64,000 nt of DNA from Mycolicibacterium sp. P9-64 (GTDB taxonomy: Bacteria; Actinomycetota; Actinomycetes; Mycobacteriales; Mycobacteriaceae). The stretch spans positions 124,001 through 188,000 of the forward strand of contig NZ_NPKO01000009.1 of assembly GCF_008329605.1 (NCBI RefSeq). Direction: 5' to 3'. Within the stretch, counting starts at the first letter, position 1. Each line of letters starts with the position of its first letter. Positions 1-8,993 of this stretch are shown one piece after another. The position numbers and the translations under genes were made by a program. Below the pieces are notes generated by a model. The model saw only the letters and a list, made by a program, of their open reading frames with translations, was not told where the DNA came from and ran no database searches.

Positions 1-30
1 TGCGTCAAGACGCTCTGAGGGAACGTCGGC

Positions 31-1590
31 ATGAAACACCCGGATGTTGCCGACTACGTCGTGGTCGGGGCAGGGTCGGCCGGGTCGATCATCGCGAGTC
101 GTCTTGCTTCTGCTGGCGCAAGTGTGATCCTCGTGGAAGCGGGCGGCACCGATCGACGACCCGACGTGGCCCTCCCACTGGGGATCGTCACCCTATACGC
201 AACAGCCAATTGGAAGTACCCGACCGCACCAGAGCCGGGCAAGGACGGTAGGGCCAGTGCCTTCGCCAGCGGGCGAATCATCGGGGGAAGCGGATCGATC
301 AACGCGATGGTCTATGTGCGGGGGCGTCGAGCTGACTACGACGGCTGGGCCGAAGCCGGCGCGGCCGGCTGGTCCTACCGCGACGTGCTCCCCCACTTCA
401 AGGCGTTGGAGAGTTGGGTCGACGGACCCGACGACTACCGCGGAGGCACCGGACCCATCGCCGTCTCGTGGTGCGGCCATCACCACGAAATCGACGATGC
501 CTTCATTCATGCAGCCACAGACGCCGGCCACCGACTCAACCCGGATCCGAATGGCGCCGACCAACTGGGGGTGGCGCGTAGCCAAGTGAACCAGCGGCGG
601 GGCTTTCGCAGTTCGTCGGGCCGGGAATTCCTTCGCCGCCTCCCCCGTGAGCAACGCCCTCAGGTCCTGACACACTCGACCGTGACCCGCGTCGTCGTAG
701 AGCGCGGGCGGGCTGTCGGGGTCCAGATCGGCGATCGTGTCATCAGGACACGGCAGGAAGTCGTGCTGTGCGCCGGCGCAATTGGGTCTGCCGCTCTGCT
801 GATGAACTCCGGCATCGGCGCGGGTGGAAGCGTTGCCGACCTACCAGGGGTCGGCGAGAACTTCCACGACCATCTCGTCGTCACCCAGGCCTGGGCCTCG
901 AAGGTGCCGACCATCAACACCATGGGTCCGATCCGCGCTGCCAAAGCGCTTCGTGAATTCATCACGCGCGGTGAGGGTCCGCTGACCACCACCCCATTCG
1001 AAGCTCAGCTGTTCACCGACGACTTTCAGATCGCGGTAAGCCCGGTCCACTACGAGCTCAACCCCGTCACTGGCCGAGCCAAGTTGAAGCGCTCCGACGC
1101 ATTCACGGCCTACACCGTGTTGATGCATCCCGAGGGGCGGGGGCGGATCCGCGTGCAAAACGGCAAGCCGCACATCGAATTCGACCGACTGGGTCGGCCC
1201 GATGACGTACGAAAGCTCTTGGAGGGCGCGGAGCTGACCAGAGGCCTCATCGATTCTCAGCCCGCCATGCGCGGCGTGACCGGCGCCAATCTGAGCCCTA
1301 CCGAAGACGATGCGCGTCGTTGGCTCTCGACTGCCGAGGGCAGCATCTACCACGCCGTCGGCACGTGCCGGATGGGAACCGACGCGGGCTCGGTCGTCGG
1401 TCCGGACCTGCGCATACACGGGGTCGATGGCCTGCGCGTCGCCGATGCCTCGGTAATACCGGCCATCACCTCCGGCAACACCAACGCCCCCACGATGATG
1501 ATCGCCCTGCGCGCAGCCGATCTCATTCTCGACCGCCCATCTTCCGCCAGTCCTCGCGACATCACGAAGCCGAGCGGCCTTGACCACTGA
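31..1590 (+). CDS. GMC-family FAD-dependent oxidoreductase (choline dehydrogenase-like)
   Basis: The 519-residue protein has the length of a GMC flavoenzyme, which oxidises an alcohol to an aldehyde or ketone with bound FAD. The N-terminal FAD-binding glycine motif GAGSAG is at residues 13-18, followed by the conserved GGSGSINAM loop near residue 90. The C-terminal active-site region has HAVGTCRMG with the His near 441 and the SGNTNAPTMM segment near 481-490, which supplies the second catalytic residue (usually His, here Asn). No signal peptide is seen, so it is probably cytoplasmic. The ATG at 31 is preceded by a GAGGGAA ribosome site. It overlaps the next gene by about 11 bases, so the two are probably cotranscribed. 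The substrate is not predictable. Confidence 0.9.
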   Translation: MKHPDVADYVVVGAGSAGSIIASRLASAGASVILVEAGGTDRRPDVALPLGIVTLYATANWKYPTAPEPGKDGRASAFASGRIIGGSGSINAMVYVRGRRADYDGWAEAGAAGWSYRDVLPHFKALESWVDGPDDYRGGTGPIAVSWCGHHHEIDDAFIHAATDAGHRLNPDPNGADQLGVARSQVNQRRGFRSSSGREFLRRLPREQRPQVLTHSTVTRVVVERGRAVGVQIGDRVIRTRQEVVLCAGAIGSAALLMNSGIGAGGSVADLPGVGENFHDHLVVTQAWASKVPTINTMGPIRAAKALREFITRGEGPLTTTPFEAQLFTDDFQIAVSPVHYELNPVTGRAKLKRSDAFTAYTVLMHPEGRGRIRVQNGKPHIEFDRLGRPDDVRKLLEGAELTRGLIDSQPAMRGVTGANLSPTEDDARRWLSTAEGSIYHAVGTCRMGTDAGSVVGPDLRIHGVDGLRVADASVIPAITSGNTNAPTMMIALRAADLILDRPSSASPRDITKPSGLDH

Positions 1591-2374
1591 TCGGGTGAGT
1601 GTGAACCGGTTCGACGCGCTTCGACGCGAGCGCGCCGACGTGTTGGCCGCATGCCGGAGTTTCAACGACTCGGAATGGCATGCACCCAGCGCGGCGAGTG
1701 GGTGGCGGGTGCAGGACGTCATTGCTCACATGGGGTCGGGGTTTCACGCCATGTTCAGCGCGTCTGTTCTGAAAGTTTTGTGTTCCAACGATATTGAACG
1801 CACCAACGATACCCTGGTCGATCAGCGCCGTGGTCGGTCTCCCGAGCAGACGGTTGCGGAATACGAGCGCTGGAGTCGGCGATCGATCAGACTTGCTCAG
1901 GTGATCAGTCGGACACCTGTTGCAGGGATCCCGGTGCCGCTTGGCGAGCTGGGCCGGTTCAAGCTGTCGACAGTGCTCACCTCGGCCATGATCTTCGACC
2001 ACCACACCCATCTGCGTCATGACATTGCACCGGCTCTCAACATGCCCGCGCCGCCGACCGACGCCGACCGAATGGCACTGGTGATCGAATGGATGATGGC
2101 AGTGCTGGAAAACCAATTGCGCGCCGCTTCGCCCCCCTGGCTCGATCGGCTGCTTGCGATCGAACTCTTGGGAATTGGCGGCGGCATGTGGGTGGTCAAA
2201 CCCGACGGCACGATCACATCAGGGAATCATGGCGGCATTGCCCGAGTGCGTGCTTCCGCCCTGGAGTTCCCGGAGTGGGCGACCCGGCGCGCGCCCTGGC
2301 GGAGTCGAGACGTCACCATTGTGGGCGACGAGGAATACGGCATTCAGTTCCTGGACGTACTCAACGTCGTCTAA
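1580..2374 (+). CDS. Maleylpyruvate isomerase N-terminal/DinB-like (mycothiol-dependent enzyme family) protein
   Basis: The protein of about 264 residues begins with a segment (LRRERADVLAACRSF, then GWRVQDVIAHMG) typical of the MDMPI_N/TIGR03083 family. These are DinB-fold proteins that often use mycothiol or a bound metal. The His in VIAHM and the DHHTHLRHD cluster near residue 140 are plausible metal ligands. The open frame starts at a TTG at 1580; GTG codons at 1595 and 1601 are possible alternative starts, and the sequence does not decide. It overlaps the GMC oxidoreductase gene, which suggests cotranscription. It converges on the minus-strand operon ending at 2410. The specific reaction is unknown. 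Confidence 0.75.
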   Translation: MTTDRVSVNRFDALRRERADVLAACRSFNDSEWHAPSAASGWRVQDVIAHMGSGFHAMFSASVLKVLCSNDIERTNDTLVDQRRGRSPEQTVAEYERWSRRSIRLAQVISRTPVAGIPVPLGELGRFKLSTVLTSAMIFDHHTHLRHDIAPALNMPAPPTDADRMALVIEWMMAVLENQLRAASPPWLDRLLAIELLGIGGGMWVVKPDGTITSGNHGGIARVRASALEFPEWATRRAPWRSRDVTIVGDEEYGIQFLDVLNVV

Positions 2375-2409
2375 CCGACGACGTCGGTAAGGGCACGCCC
2401 CGACCAATC

Positions 2410-3606
2410 TCAGTGGCCGAGTTCGCGCCCCACCACGGAGACGAACGACACGCACCCACCCGGGCGTCCGCCCAGGTTGTGGGTCAGCGCGGTGCGTGGA
2501 TCAGTGAGTTGGCGGTCCCCGGCGGCCCCACGGAACTGAAGCCATGCCTCGTAGAGCATGCGCAGTCCGCTGGCTCCCACGGGATGACCGAACGACTTCA
2601 GCCCTCCGTCGGGATTGATCGGCAACCGCCCATCGGCGTCGAAGTCCCCGCCGAGCACGTCCTTCCAGCCGTGACCAGACTCGGAGAAGCCAAGGTCCTC
2701 CATGAGCACGATCTCGGTCGGGGTGAAGCAGTCGTGCACCTCCGCCATGGAGAGTTGAGTGGCGGGATCGTCGATTCCGGCTTGCCCGTAGGCATCTCGG
2801 GCAGCCTTGACCACTTCGGGAAACGTGGTGTAGTCGAAGTCGGAATCCATCGAACCTCGCGTCGACCCTGCGACCAGTGACAGCCCCTTTACGTACATCG
2901 GCGTATCGGTGTACTCGAGGGCTCGCTCCGCGGGAACGATCAGCGCGCAGGCGGCACCGTCGGATACTCCCGAGCAGTCGAACACGCCCAACCGGCCCGC
3001 TACCTTGGCGGCCGTGTCGATCGTCTCAACCGACACGGGTGACCGGAACTGTGCCTTGGGGTTTCGCGACCCGTTGTCGTGGTTCTTCCAGGCGACGTGG
3101 GTCATGGCGGCCCGCATCTCGTCGGGATGCACTCCGTGCTTGGCGCAGTACGCCGGATCGAGAAGTGAGAACGCCGCGGGCGCCGTCATGGACAACTCCG
3201 GCGACGTGCCATCGCCAGGCGGGTCACTGCGCACGAGGCCCGAGAAACCAGAGTCCTTGAGCTTCTCCACTCCCATCGCCATCACCACGTCGTAGGCGCC
3301 GGCGGCCACCCCGTAACACGCATTGCGGAAGGCTTCCGAGCCGGTGGCGCAGTAGTTCTCGACGCGGGTCACCGGCTTGTCGTCGGTTCCCAATGCGCGG
3401 CTCAGGGTGAGTCCGGACTGGCCGGAACCCAGGGTGCCGAGCCAGTATGCGTCGATGTCGGATTTGGTGATGTTGGGCGTCGAACCGAGGCACTCACCGA
3501 AGGCTTCGAGGATCAGATCCTCGGTGGAGCTGTCCCAGCGTTCGCCGAACTTGGTGCATCCCATGCCGACGACTGCGACTCGGTCGGTGATTCCGCGGCT
3601 AGCCAT
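2410..3606 (-). CDS. SCP2-type thiolase / lipid-transfer thiolase
   Basis: This 398-residue thiolase-fold protein has the nucleophilic Cys at about residue 86 in NYCATGSEA and the GHPVGASG histidine loop near the C-terminus, followed by HNLGG, as in SCP-x-type thiolases. Such enzymes cleave 3-ketoacyl-CoA or catalyse the reverse (aldol-type) reaction, often with a DUF35 partner. The ATG at 3606 is chosen because the preceding reading frame runs backwards through the upstream gene, and because the start then overlaps that gene's stop by 8 bases. It is the last gene of the ten-gene operon 11300-2410. The DUF35-bearing gene just upstream makes a thiolase/DUF35 complex plausible (inference). Confidence 0.88.
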   Translation of the reverse strand: MASRGITDRVAVVGMGCTKFGERWDSSTEDLILEAFGECLGSTPNITKSDIDAYWLGTLGSGQSGLTLSRALGTDDKPVTRVENYCATGSEAFRNACYGVAAGAYDVVMAMGVEKLKDSGFSGLVRSDPPGDGTSPELSMTAPAAFSLLDPAYCAKHGVHPDEMRAAMTHVAWKNHDNGSRNPKAQFRSPVSVETIDTAAKVAGRLGVFDCSGVSDGAACALIVPAERALEYTDTPMYVKGLSLVAGSTRGSMDSDFDYTTFPEVVKAARDAYGQAGIDDPATQLSMAEVHDCFTPTEIVLMEDLGFSESGHGWKDVLGGDFDADGRLPINPDGGLKSFGHPVGASGLRMLYEAWLQFRGAAGDRQLTDPRTALTHNLGGRPGGCVSFVSVVGRELGH

Positions 3607-4969
3607 TGTTCTCCGATCCGGTGTCCAGGAGATGCGACTTCCAGAAGTAGTCGTGTACGCCGCCCGAGGTGAACAACCGGCGGAATGTGAAGGCGACCCG
3701 GGCGCCGATTCGCAGCTGCTCGGGTTCGGCGTCGGTGACCTCGATGGTGCACCGCCCGCCACCGTCGACGTCGAGGACCGCCTGGATCATCGGCGGCGAC
3801 GGCGAGTAGGCCAGATGGTCCACGGTGTGCGTCACGATCGTGCCGTGAAGGGCGGCGACGGGTGCGGCATCCATCTCATCGGTGCTGCCACAGTTCCGAC
3901 AGACTCGGGCTGGGGGAAGATGCACGAATTCGCACTGGCGGCAGCGTGTTCCGGTGAAACCGAACTTCCATTGTTCGCCCCGGGCTGCGGGGGGCGCGGC
4001 GGGCCGATCCGGTTCGGGGCGTCGGGGCGGCTCGAGTTCGACCAGGCCGTGCCACGAAAGGTAGGTCAGGTGGGGTACGACGATCCCCTGCTCCCGCTGC
4101 ACGCTGACCGGAACCGACTGGCGAGCCAGCGGCAACTGCGCGGTGGTGCGCAGGAGGACGGCGTCACACCCGTCGAAAGCAGAGATGACGAGGATTGTCT
4201 CGTCGGGTTCGGCGACGTCGAGCACCGACGCCAACGCGATGCCGGCATCGGCAACGCCGGAGAAGCCCACCGGTGACGTCCTCGTCGACTTGAGCGCCTT
4301 GACCAGCGTGCCAACTCGTTTGGTGACCGCACCGTTGGGACAGGCCAGCACCACGTGATCGACTTCTGCCAACCCCGTGTCGTCGAGTATCCGATCGACC
4401 GCGGTGCGGATCAGAGCCGAGTATCGGTCCGCACCGAAACGCTCTTCCCATTGCTCGCCGGTGACCGACCTCGGTGAGCGCCAACGATCGAGGAACTCAG
4501 CGGTGTGCGACGTGGTGGCGAGGACGTCGGCGATCCCGGAGCCCTCACCGAAGAGCAGCGCGGCGGCGCCGTCACCGCCGAGGCGCTCGTCCGCAGAGCC
4601 GGGGCGGCCGACCCTGACGTCGGCGGTGAGTGCAAGTCCTCCGGTCGCCGCGGCGGCGCGCCAGGCAGCGAAACCGCTGCGGCCCGTGCCGCAGAGGTCG
4701 GTGGCGAACGAGGCCTGCGGCAACCCGAGCGCGGCGTGAATCGCCGAGGCGTTGGTCTTGTCCGCGTACGCAGGGCTGCTGGTCGCGAAGTACAGGTTCG
4801 CAGGCGACGTACGTCCGTCCAGTGCCCGGGAGGCGGCCGCGACGGCCATGGTCGTGCTGTCCTCGTCGTAGGACGCCACGACACGATCTCCACGGCGCAG
4901 GCCGACGTCGCTGCCCGCCAACCGATGCCGGGGCACGTAGGTCGCATAGGCGATCAACGCCGCGGTCAT
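3599..4969 (-). CDS. HMG-CoA synthase/KAS III-like protein fused to a C-terminal DUF35 OB-fold zinc ribbon
   Basis: This protein has 456 residues. Residues 1 to about 310 are a thiolase-fold 3-oxoacyl synthase III/HMG-CoA synthase-like domain with the nucleophile Cys93 in DLCGTGRSG. Residues about 335-456 are a DUF35-type domain with a zinc ribbon (Cys343, 346, 357 and 360) followed by an OB fold. Family members of this architecture condense or cleave acyl-CoA units. The segment that normally carries the catalytic His (HxPNG) reads ACPNG at 209-213, so that His appears to be missing. The ATG at 4969 overlaps the stop of the upstream thiolase (ATGA). The exact reaction is unclear. Confidence 0.8.
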   Translation of the reverse strand: MTAALIAYATYVPRHRLAGSDVGLRRGDRVVASYDEDSTTMAVAAASRALDGRTSPANLYFATSSPAYADKTNASAIHAALGLPQASFATDLCGTGRSGFAAWRAAAATGGLALTADVRVGRPGSADERLGGDGAAALLFGEGSGIADVLATTSHTAEFLDRWRSPRSVTGEQWEERFGADRYSALIRTAVDRILDDTGLAEVDHVVLACPNGAVTKRVGTLVKALKSTRTSPVGFSGVADAGIALASVLDVAEPDETILVISAFDGCDAVLLRTTAQLPLARQSVPVSVQREQGIVVPHLTYLSWHGLVELEPPRRPEPDRPAAPPAARGEQWKFGFTGTRCRQCEFVHLPPARVCRNCGSTDEMDAAPVAALHGTIVTHTVDHLAYSPSPPMIQAVLDVDGGGRCTIEVTDAEPEQLRIGARVAFTFRRLFTSGGVHDYFWKSHLLDTGSENNG

Positions 4970-6177
4970 CGCGTGACTCCGCGAAACAGCGCTGCGATAC
5001 CCTGGCCTCCACCGATACACATGGTCTCCAACGCCAATCCCCCACCACGAGTCCGCAGTTCGTGCAGCATGGTGGTCAGGATCCGGACACCGGTGGCACC
5101 GATGGGGTGGCCCAAGGAGATTCCGGAGCCGTTGACGTTCAGCCGGTCGTCGACATCCTCCAGCTTGAGTCCCCAGCCGGACAACACCGCGAGCACCTGT
5201 ACCGCGAAGGCCTCGTTGATCTCGATCAGCGCAAGGTCGTCGAAGCCGAATCCGGTCCTGCGGAAGAGCTTCTCGACCGCACCGACGGGACCGATGCCCA
5301 TGCGCGACGGCTCGCACCCGACCGCAGCCCAGCCTTCGAGGTAACCGATGGGTTCCAGCCCAAGCTCCTCGAGGCGGTCCTCGGCGACGACGAGGCACGC
5401 GGCGGCAGCATCGTTTTGCTGACTGGAGTTACCCGCGGTGACGGTCCCGCCGGGTGTCACCGTGCGCAGCTTCGCCAGCGTCGCTGCGGTGGTGTCGGGA
5501 CGAATGCCCTCGTCGCCATCGAAGGTCACCGGTTCGCCGCGCCGCTGGGGCACCTCGACGGCCACGATCTCCTCGTCGAATGCGCCGGCCTGCGCGGCGG
5601 CTGCAGCCCGCTGGTGGCTGCGGGCGGCAAACGCATCCGCCGCCTCGCGGTCGATGCCGTAGTCCGACGCAAGGTTCTCCGCCGTCTCGATCATGCCGCT
5701 GATCTCACCGAAACGCCATGCGGGTTGCGATCTCTCGCGCCCTCGGTCGAGTCGGTCGTAGAGCGACTGATTGCCCGACCGGGCGCCCCATCGCGCCGTG
5801 GTGGTGTAGTGCTCGATATTGCTCATCGACTCCACACCACCGGCGATCACGACGTCGGCAGCGCCCGTCTGCACCGTCATCGCTGCCGTGATGACGGCTT
5901 GCAGTCCGCCCCCGCAGCGCCGGTCGATCTGGAGTCCGGGGACCTCGACGGGGAGGCCGGCGTGCAATGCCACCCAGCGTCCGATGCACGGCGCTTCGGA
6001 GTTGGCGTAGGACTGCGCGAACACCACGTCCTCGATGCGTCCCGGGTCGACACCACTGCGCTGCACCGTCGCCTCGACGACCTTGGCGGCCAGATCCTCG
6101 GCACGGAGTGGCCGCAAGCTGCCGCCGAAGGTGCCTACCGCGGTACGGACCGGGGCAACGATCGCTGCACGTCTCAT
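4966..6177 (-). CDS. Acetyl-CoA acetyltransferase (thiolase, FadA-like)
   Basis: This is a 403-residue canonical thiolase. The nucleophilic Cys88 lies in DRRCGGGLQA, the general-base His357 in GHPIGATG and the second Cys387 in CIGGGQG. It should release acetyl-CoA (or propionyl-CoA) from a 3-ketoacyl-CoA as the final beta-oxidation step of this operon. The ATG at 6177 makes a 4-base ATGA overlap with the upstream small gene; an in-frame TTG at 6189 is less likely. The last step of the operon is covered twice, by this enzyme and by the SCP2-type thiolase at 2410, which suggests two different C-C cleavages in the pathway (inference). Confidence 0.92.
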   Translation of the reverse strand: MRRAAIVAPVRTAVGTFGGSLRPLRAEDLAAKVVEATVQRSGVDPGRIEDVVFAQSYANSEAPCIGRWVALHAGLPVEVPGLQIDRRCGGGLQAVITAAMTVQTGAADVVIAGGVESMSNIEHYTTTARWGARSGNQSLYDRLDRGRERSQPAWRFGEISGMIETAENLASDYGIDREAADAFAARSHQRAAAAAQAGAFDEEIVAVEVPQRRGEPVTFDGDEGIRPDTTAATLAKLRTVTPGGTVTAGNSSQQNDAAAACLVVAEDRLEELGLEPIGYLEGWAAVGCEPSRMGIGPVGAVEKLFRRTGFGFDDLALIEINEAFAVQVLAVLSGWGLKLEDVDDRLNVNGSGISLGHPIGATGVRILTTMLHELRTRGGGLALETMCIGGGQGIAALFRGVTR

Positions 6178-6425
6178 TCGCCGCGCCAACGTTCAGCGGA
6201 GGGATCGAGCAGCTGCGCCATCTTGCCGTCTGGCAGCCACACGATGGCTTCCAGTTCCAGGGCGTCCAGATAGCGCACCCGTCCGGTGCGAAGGTCTTCC
6301 AGACGAAGTCGAGGCGAGTTCCCCGCATTGTCGACGTTTACTGACACTTGGGCGAATTCGCTTTCCACCAACGGACCGATGCCCGGCACGTTGAGGGGTG
6401 CCTCATCGCTGAACTCGATGGACAT
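6174..6425 (-). CDS. Small conserved protein associated with Rieske oxygenase operons
   Basis: This 83-residue protein contains a central segment PRLRLEDLRTGRVRYLDALE followed by the motif EAIVW. Small actinobacterial proteins of this kind, ending the core with LDALELE and a tryptophan, sit next to ring-hydroxylating oxygenase genes. Some databases call them dihydrodiol dehydrogenase, but the protein is far too short for any dehydrogenase fold, so I do not accept that function. Its start overlaps the stop of the beta-subunit gene by one base (TGATG), and its stop overlaps the thiolase start by four bases, so translation is tightly coupled. It could be an assembly or regulatory subunit of the oxygenase. 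Function unknown. Confidence 0.72.
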   Translation of the reverse strand: MSIEFSDEAPLNVPGIGPLVESEFAQVSVNVDNAGNSPRLRLEDLRTGRVRYLDALELEAIVWLPDGKMAQLLDPSAERWRGE

Positions 6426-6958
6426 CAGATCAAGAACCCCAGCGTCGGGAGTGGCTTGTCCTTGTCCACCAGAACCACCTTCTTGTACGACAACCGCAGC
6501 GCTCCGTCGACCCGGCGCAGGCGGTAGGTCACCCGCCCACCCCAGAGCCGGTTGCCCCGCGCACGGGACTCGACGACCAGGAAGTTGGCCCCCACCTCGA
6601 GGTCGACTCCGTTGCCGGCGACTGCTCGACCGCCGAGGAGTTCGACGTTGGAGATGAGACGCCGCAGATCCGACGGGGGGGCCTGTGCATAGCGCCTACC
6701 CGTCCGCAGCTGTTTGAGCCGGGTCGAGATGCGGTTGCGGTTGTCGTAGACCACCGACATCGTCGCAAGAGGATCGACGCTGTCGTTGCCTGCCGGAACC
6801 CAGTACAGGGCATCGTCGGTCCACAACGCCTCCCACGAGTCGTAGTCGCTCTCATCGGCGAAGCGCGCCTCGCGAAAGAGAAACTGCTCGACATCGCGAA
6901 TGTCGAATCCGTCGGGGACCGCGGTCAGCTCGTCGGATGCGTCGATCGTGCTGGTCAT
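6425..6958 (-). CDS. Aromatic-ring-hydroxylating dioxygenase beta subunit
   Basis: This 177-residue protein has the SnoaL/NTF2-like cone fold signature of ring-hydroxylating oxygenase small subunits: FLFREARFADESDYDSWEAL near the N-terminus and the basic segment YDNRNRISTRLKQLRTGRRY in the middle, ending with the Gly-rich LSYKKVVLVD strand. It has a structural role in the alpha3beta3 oxygenase. The ATG at 6958 overlaps the stop of the alpha-subunit gene by 4 bases. No reductase or ferredoxin gene for the oxygenase is present in the operon, so electrons must come from a partner encoded elsewhere. Confidence 0.92.
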   Translation of the reverse strand: MTSTIDASDELTAVPDGFDIRDVEQFLFREARFADESDYDSWEALWTDDALYWVPAGNDSVDPLATMSVVYDNRNRISTRLKQLRTGRRYAQAPPSDLRRLISNVELLGGRAVAGNGVDLEVGANFLVVESRARGNRLWGGRVTYRLRRVDGALRLSYKKVVLVDKDKPLPTLGFLI

Positions 6959-8202
6959 TGCGCCTCCATCAGCGATGCGTAGTGTGACCAGAAGCCCCGC
7001 ATGCCGGTCTCGTCGGTCGCACCACCGATGGTGAAGCCGTTCTCGTCTGTGGTCTCGCGTTGCAAGCCCCGACGAATCTGTAGCCATTCCGGCTGTCGCG
7101 CTTCCAAACCCAGCTGATTGCGTTCATACATCTCGGTGTCGTCGGCCAGCAGCATGCCCGCCGGGCCCACCGAACCGACGCACTGGGACACCATCCGCTT
7201 GTTCAACTCGGGCGCACCGACCAGTTGGACCGCAGTGGAGTACTGGGTGCACTGATTGAACGCGACGGGTTGGATGTTGAACACCTGGATCTCGGCGATG
7301 AAGAGGTTGGGGAAGATCATCACGTGCGGTGCACCCTCGATGAGGATCTGTTCCGCGGCGTCGCCGTGGAGTGCCCTCATCGCCGCGACGTAGTCAGGCA
7401 CGCGCTGCTCGGTGGTGCCGAACCACCGCATCGGCTCGGCGAACTTCCGGAACTCCGGCCGTAGGTCGTTCTCGCTGTGGCCGTTGCCCAAGTCACGGGT
7501 GACCGCCGTAGACGCGTCGCTGTACAGCGGCCCGATCGTGCTGCCGGTGACCCCGAAGATCGAACCGTGGACGAACTGCGGGTGGTAGCCGTCGGTTTCA
7601 TTCTCCGCCAGCAGCTTCCAGTTCGAATGGGTTTCGTGTCCAAGCCAGCCCGCGGTCAGCTCGACCCGATTCTCCGGCGAAAGCCGCACCAGCCGGTCGA
7701 TCTCGCCAGCCGCGGCACCGAGATGGTCGAGGAGTGAGGGCCCTTCCTCGGCGAAGCTACCGAACACGAAGCCGTGGTAGGAGTCGACTCGGGCAACGCG
7801 CCCCATCGCGAGATCGAGCTTGCGGGTGCCGTATCCCTTGTAGAACGGAAAACCGATGAGCTCGCCCGTGTTTCGGAACGTCCAGCCGTGCAGCGGGCAA
7901 CGGAAGGTCGCAGAGTTGCCCTTGGCGTCATCGCACACCTGGTTCCCCCGGTGTGCACACCTGTTCAGCAGAAGGTGAATCTCGCCATCACGATCGCGGG
8001 TCATGATGACGTCCTGAAGACCGAGACGCTTCCTGACGTAGTCACCCGGCTGGCTCACTTCGCTTTCGTGGCCGACGAATACCCATGTGCGATACCAGAT
8101 CTTCTGGAGCTCCTCGGCAAAGATGGCCTGGTCGGTGTAGAGCGAGGCGTGCACCTTGTCACGCTGGATCAGTGGCGCTACCCCAGTCAGTCTCGAGGTC
8201 AT
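6955..8202 (-). CDS. Rieske non-heme iron oxygenase alpha subunit
   Basis: This is the 415-residue catalytic subunit of a ring-hydroxylating oxygenase. The Rieske [2Fe-2S] ligands are Cys82/His84 and Cys102/His105 (C-x-H, 17 residues, C-x-x-H). The mononuclear iron site begins at NETDGYHPQFVH, with bridging Asp204 and ligands His207 and His212. The third iron ligand should be an acidic residue in the C-terminal half. It would insert O2 into an aromatic or other unactivated ring or methyl group. The ATG at 8202 overlaps the stop of the crotonase gene by 4 bases. Coupling to CoA-ester enzymes is uncommon for dihydroxylases and suggests that the substrate may be a CoA-linked or acid-bearing ring (inference). 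Confidence 0.93.
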   Translation of the reverse strand: MTSRLTGVAPLIQRDKVHASLYTDQAIFAEELQKIWYRTWVFVGHESEVSQPGDYVRKRLGLQDVIMTRDRDGEIHLLLNRCAHRGNQVCDDAKGNSATFRCPLHGWTFRNTGELIGFPFYKGYGTRKLDLAMGRVARVDSYHGFVFGSFAEEGPSLLDHLGAAAGEIDRLVRLSPENRVELTAGWLGHETHSNWKLLAENETDGYHPQFVHGSIFGVTGSTIGPLYSDASTAVTRDLGNGHSENDLRPEFRKFAEPMRWFGTTEQRVPDYVAAMRALHGDAAEQILIEGAPHVMIFPNLFIAEIQVFNIQPVAFNQCTQYSTAVQLVGAPELNKRMVSQCVGSVGPAGMLLADDTEMYERNQLGLEARQPEWLQIRRGLQRETTDENGFTIGGATDETGMRGFWSHYASLMEAQ

Positions 8203-8993
8203 TCGCGAGCTCCTTCCTTCGCGCCGAAGACGGCGGGACGCTTTTCTCGAAATGCGGTGATGCCCTCGACGAAGTCGTCACTTCCGAAGAGCGCGGCCTG
8301 CGCCGCGGCCTCCCGGTCGAGCACGTTGAAGGGGGACAAGCCGGACGCCAGCGCGAGCAGCGACTTGATGACGGCGAGCGCTTCGGCGGGACCCGCGGCC
8401 AGGCGCCTCGCGTCCTCGAGTGCAGAAGCGAGCGCCGAACCCGGCTCGACGAGCGCGTCGACGAGGCCGATGTCCAGTGCTTCCTGCGCCCCAATCGTCT
8501 TGGGCAGCATCAGCATCTGCCGGGCGCGTGCCACCCCAACCCGGGTCGGCAACGACACGTAGGCCCCCATGTCGCCGGCCAGTCCGACCTTGGTGAACGT
8601 GGTCGCGAACCGAGCGTCCCGTGCGGCCACCACGCGGTCGCAGGCGGCGGCCAACGCCGTCCCTGCACCGAACGCCGCGCCCTCGACCGCGGCGACAACG
8701 GGCTTGTCCGTGCTCCAGATCGCGCGAATGACGCGCTGCGCCAGCTGGGCGCGCTCCAGGGCATCGTGCACGCCCATTCGCTCCATCGATGCGATGTCTC
8801 CGCCCGAGCAGAATGCCCTGCCCGCCCCAGTGAGCACGACGGCGCGCACGGTGGGATCGCGGTCAGCAGCGTTGATGGCGTCGGCGAGTGCCAGCCGCAG
8901 CGGGATGTCGATGGCGTTGAGCTTGTCTGGCCGGTTCAGTGTCACCACGGCGACGGCGCCGATCATCTCGATGAGCACCGGACCGGTCGTCAC
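8199..8993 (-). CDS. Crotonase-fold enoyl-CoA hydratase/isomerase, dienoyl-CoA isomerase-like
   Basis: This 264-residue crotonase has the oxyanion-hole motifs FCSGGDIASM and GAAFGAGTALAAACD. The two catalytic glutamates of classical enoyl-CoA hydratase are absent: the first position is TAL rather than CEL, and the second reads TFT rather than PEI. Instead it has GLAGDMG, resembling the GLAADVG of delta3,5-delta2,4-dienoyl-CoA isomerases, where the Asp is catalytic. I therefore favour an isomerase over a hydratase. The GTG start at 8993 overlaps the stop of the next crotonase gene upstream (GTGA); an upstream in-frame start would run through that gene. Confidence 0.88.
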   Translation of the reverse strand: MTTGPVLIEMIGAVAVVTLNRPDKLNAIDIPLRLALADAINAADRDPTVRAVVLTGAGRAFCSGGDIASMERMGVHDALERAQLAQRVIRAIWSTDKPVVAAVEGAAFGAGTALAAACDRVVAARDARFATTFTKVGLAGDMGAYVSLPTRVGVARARQMLMLPKTIGAQEALDIGLVDALVEPGSALASALEDARRLAAGPAEALAVIKSLLALASGLSPFNVLDREAAAQAALFGSDDFVEGITAFREKRPAVFGAKEGARE

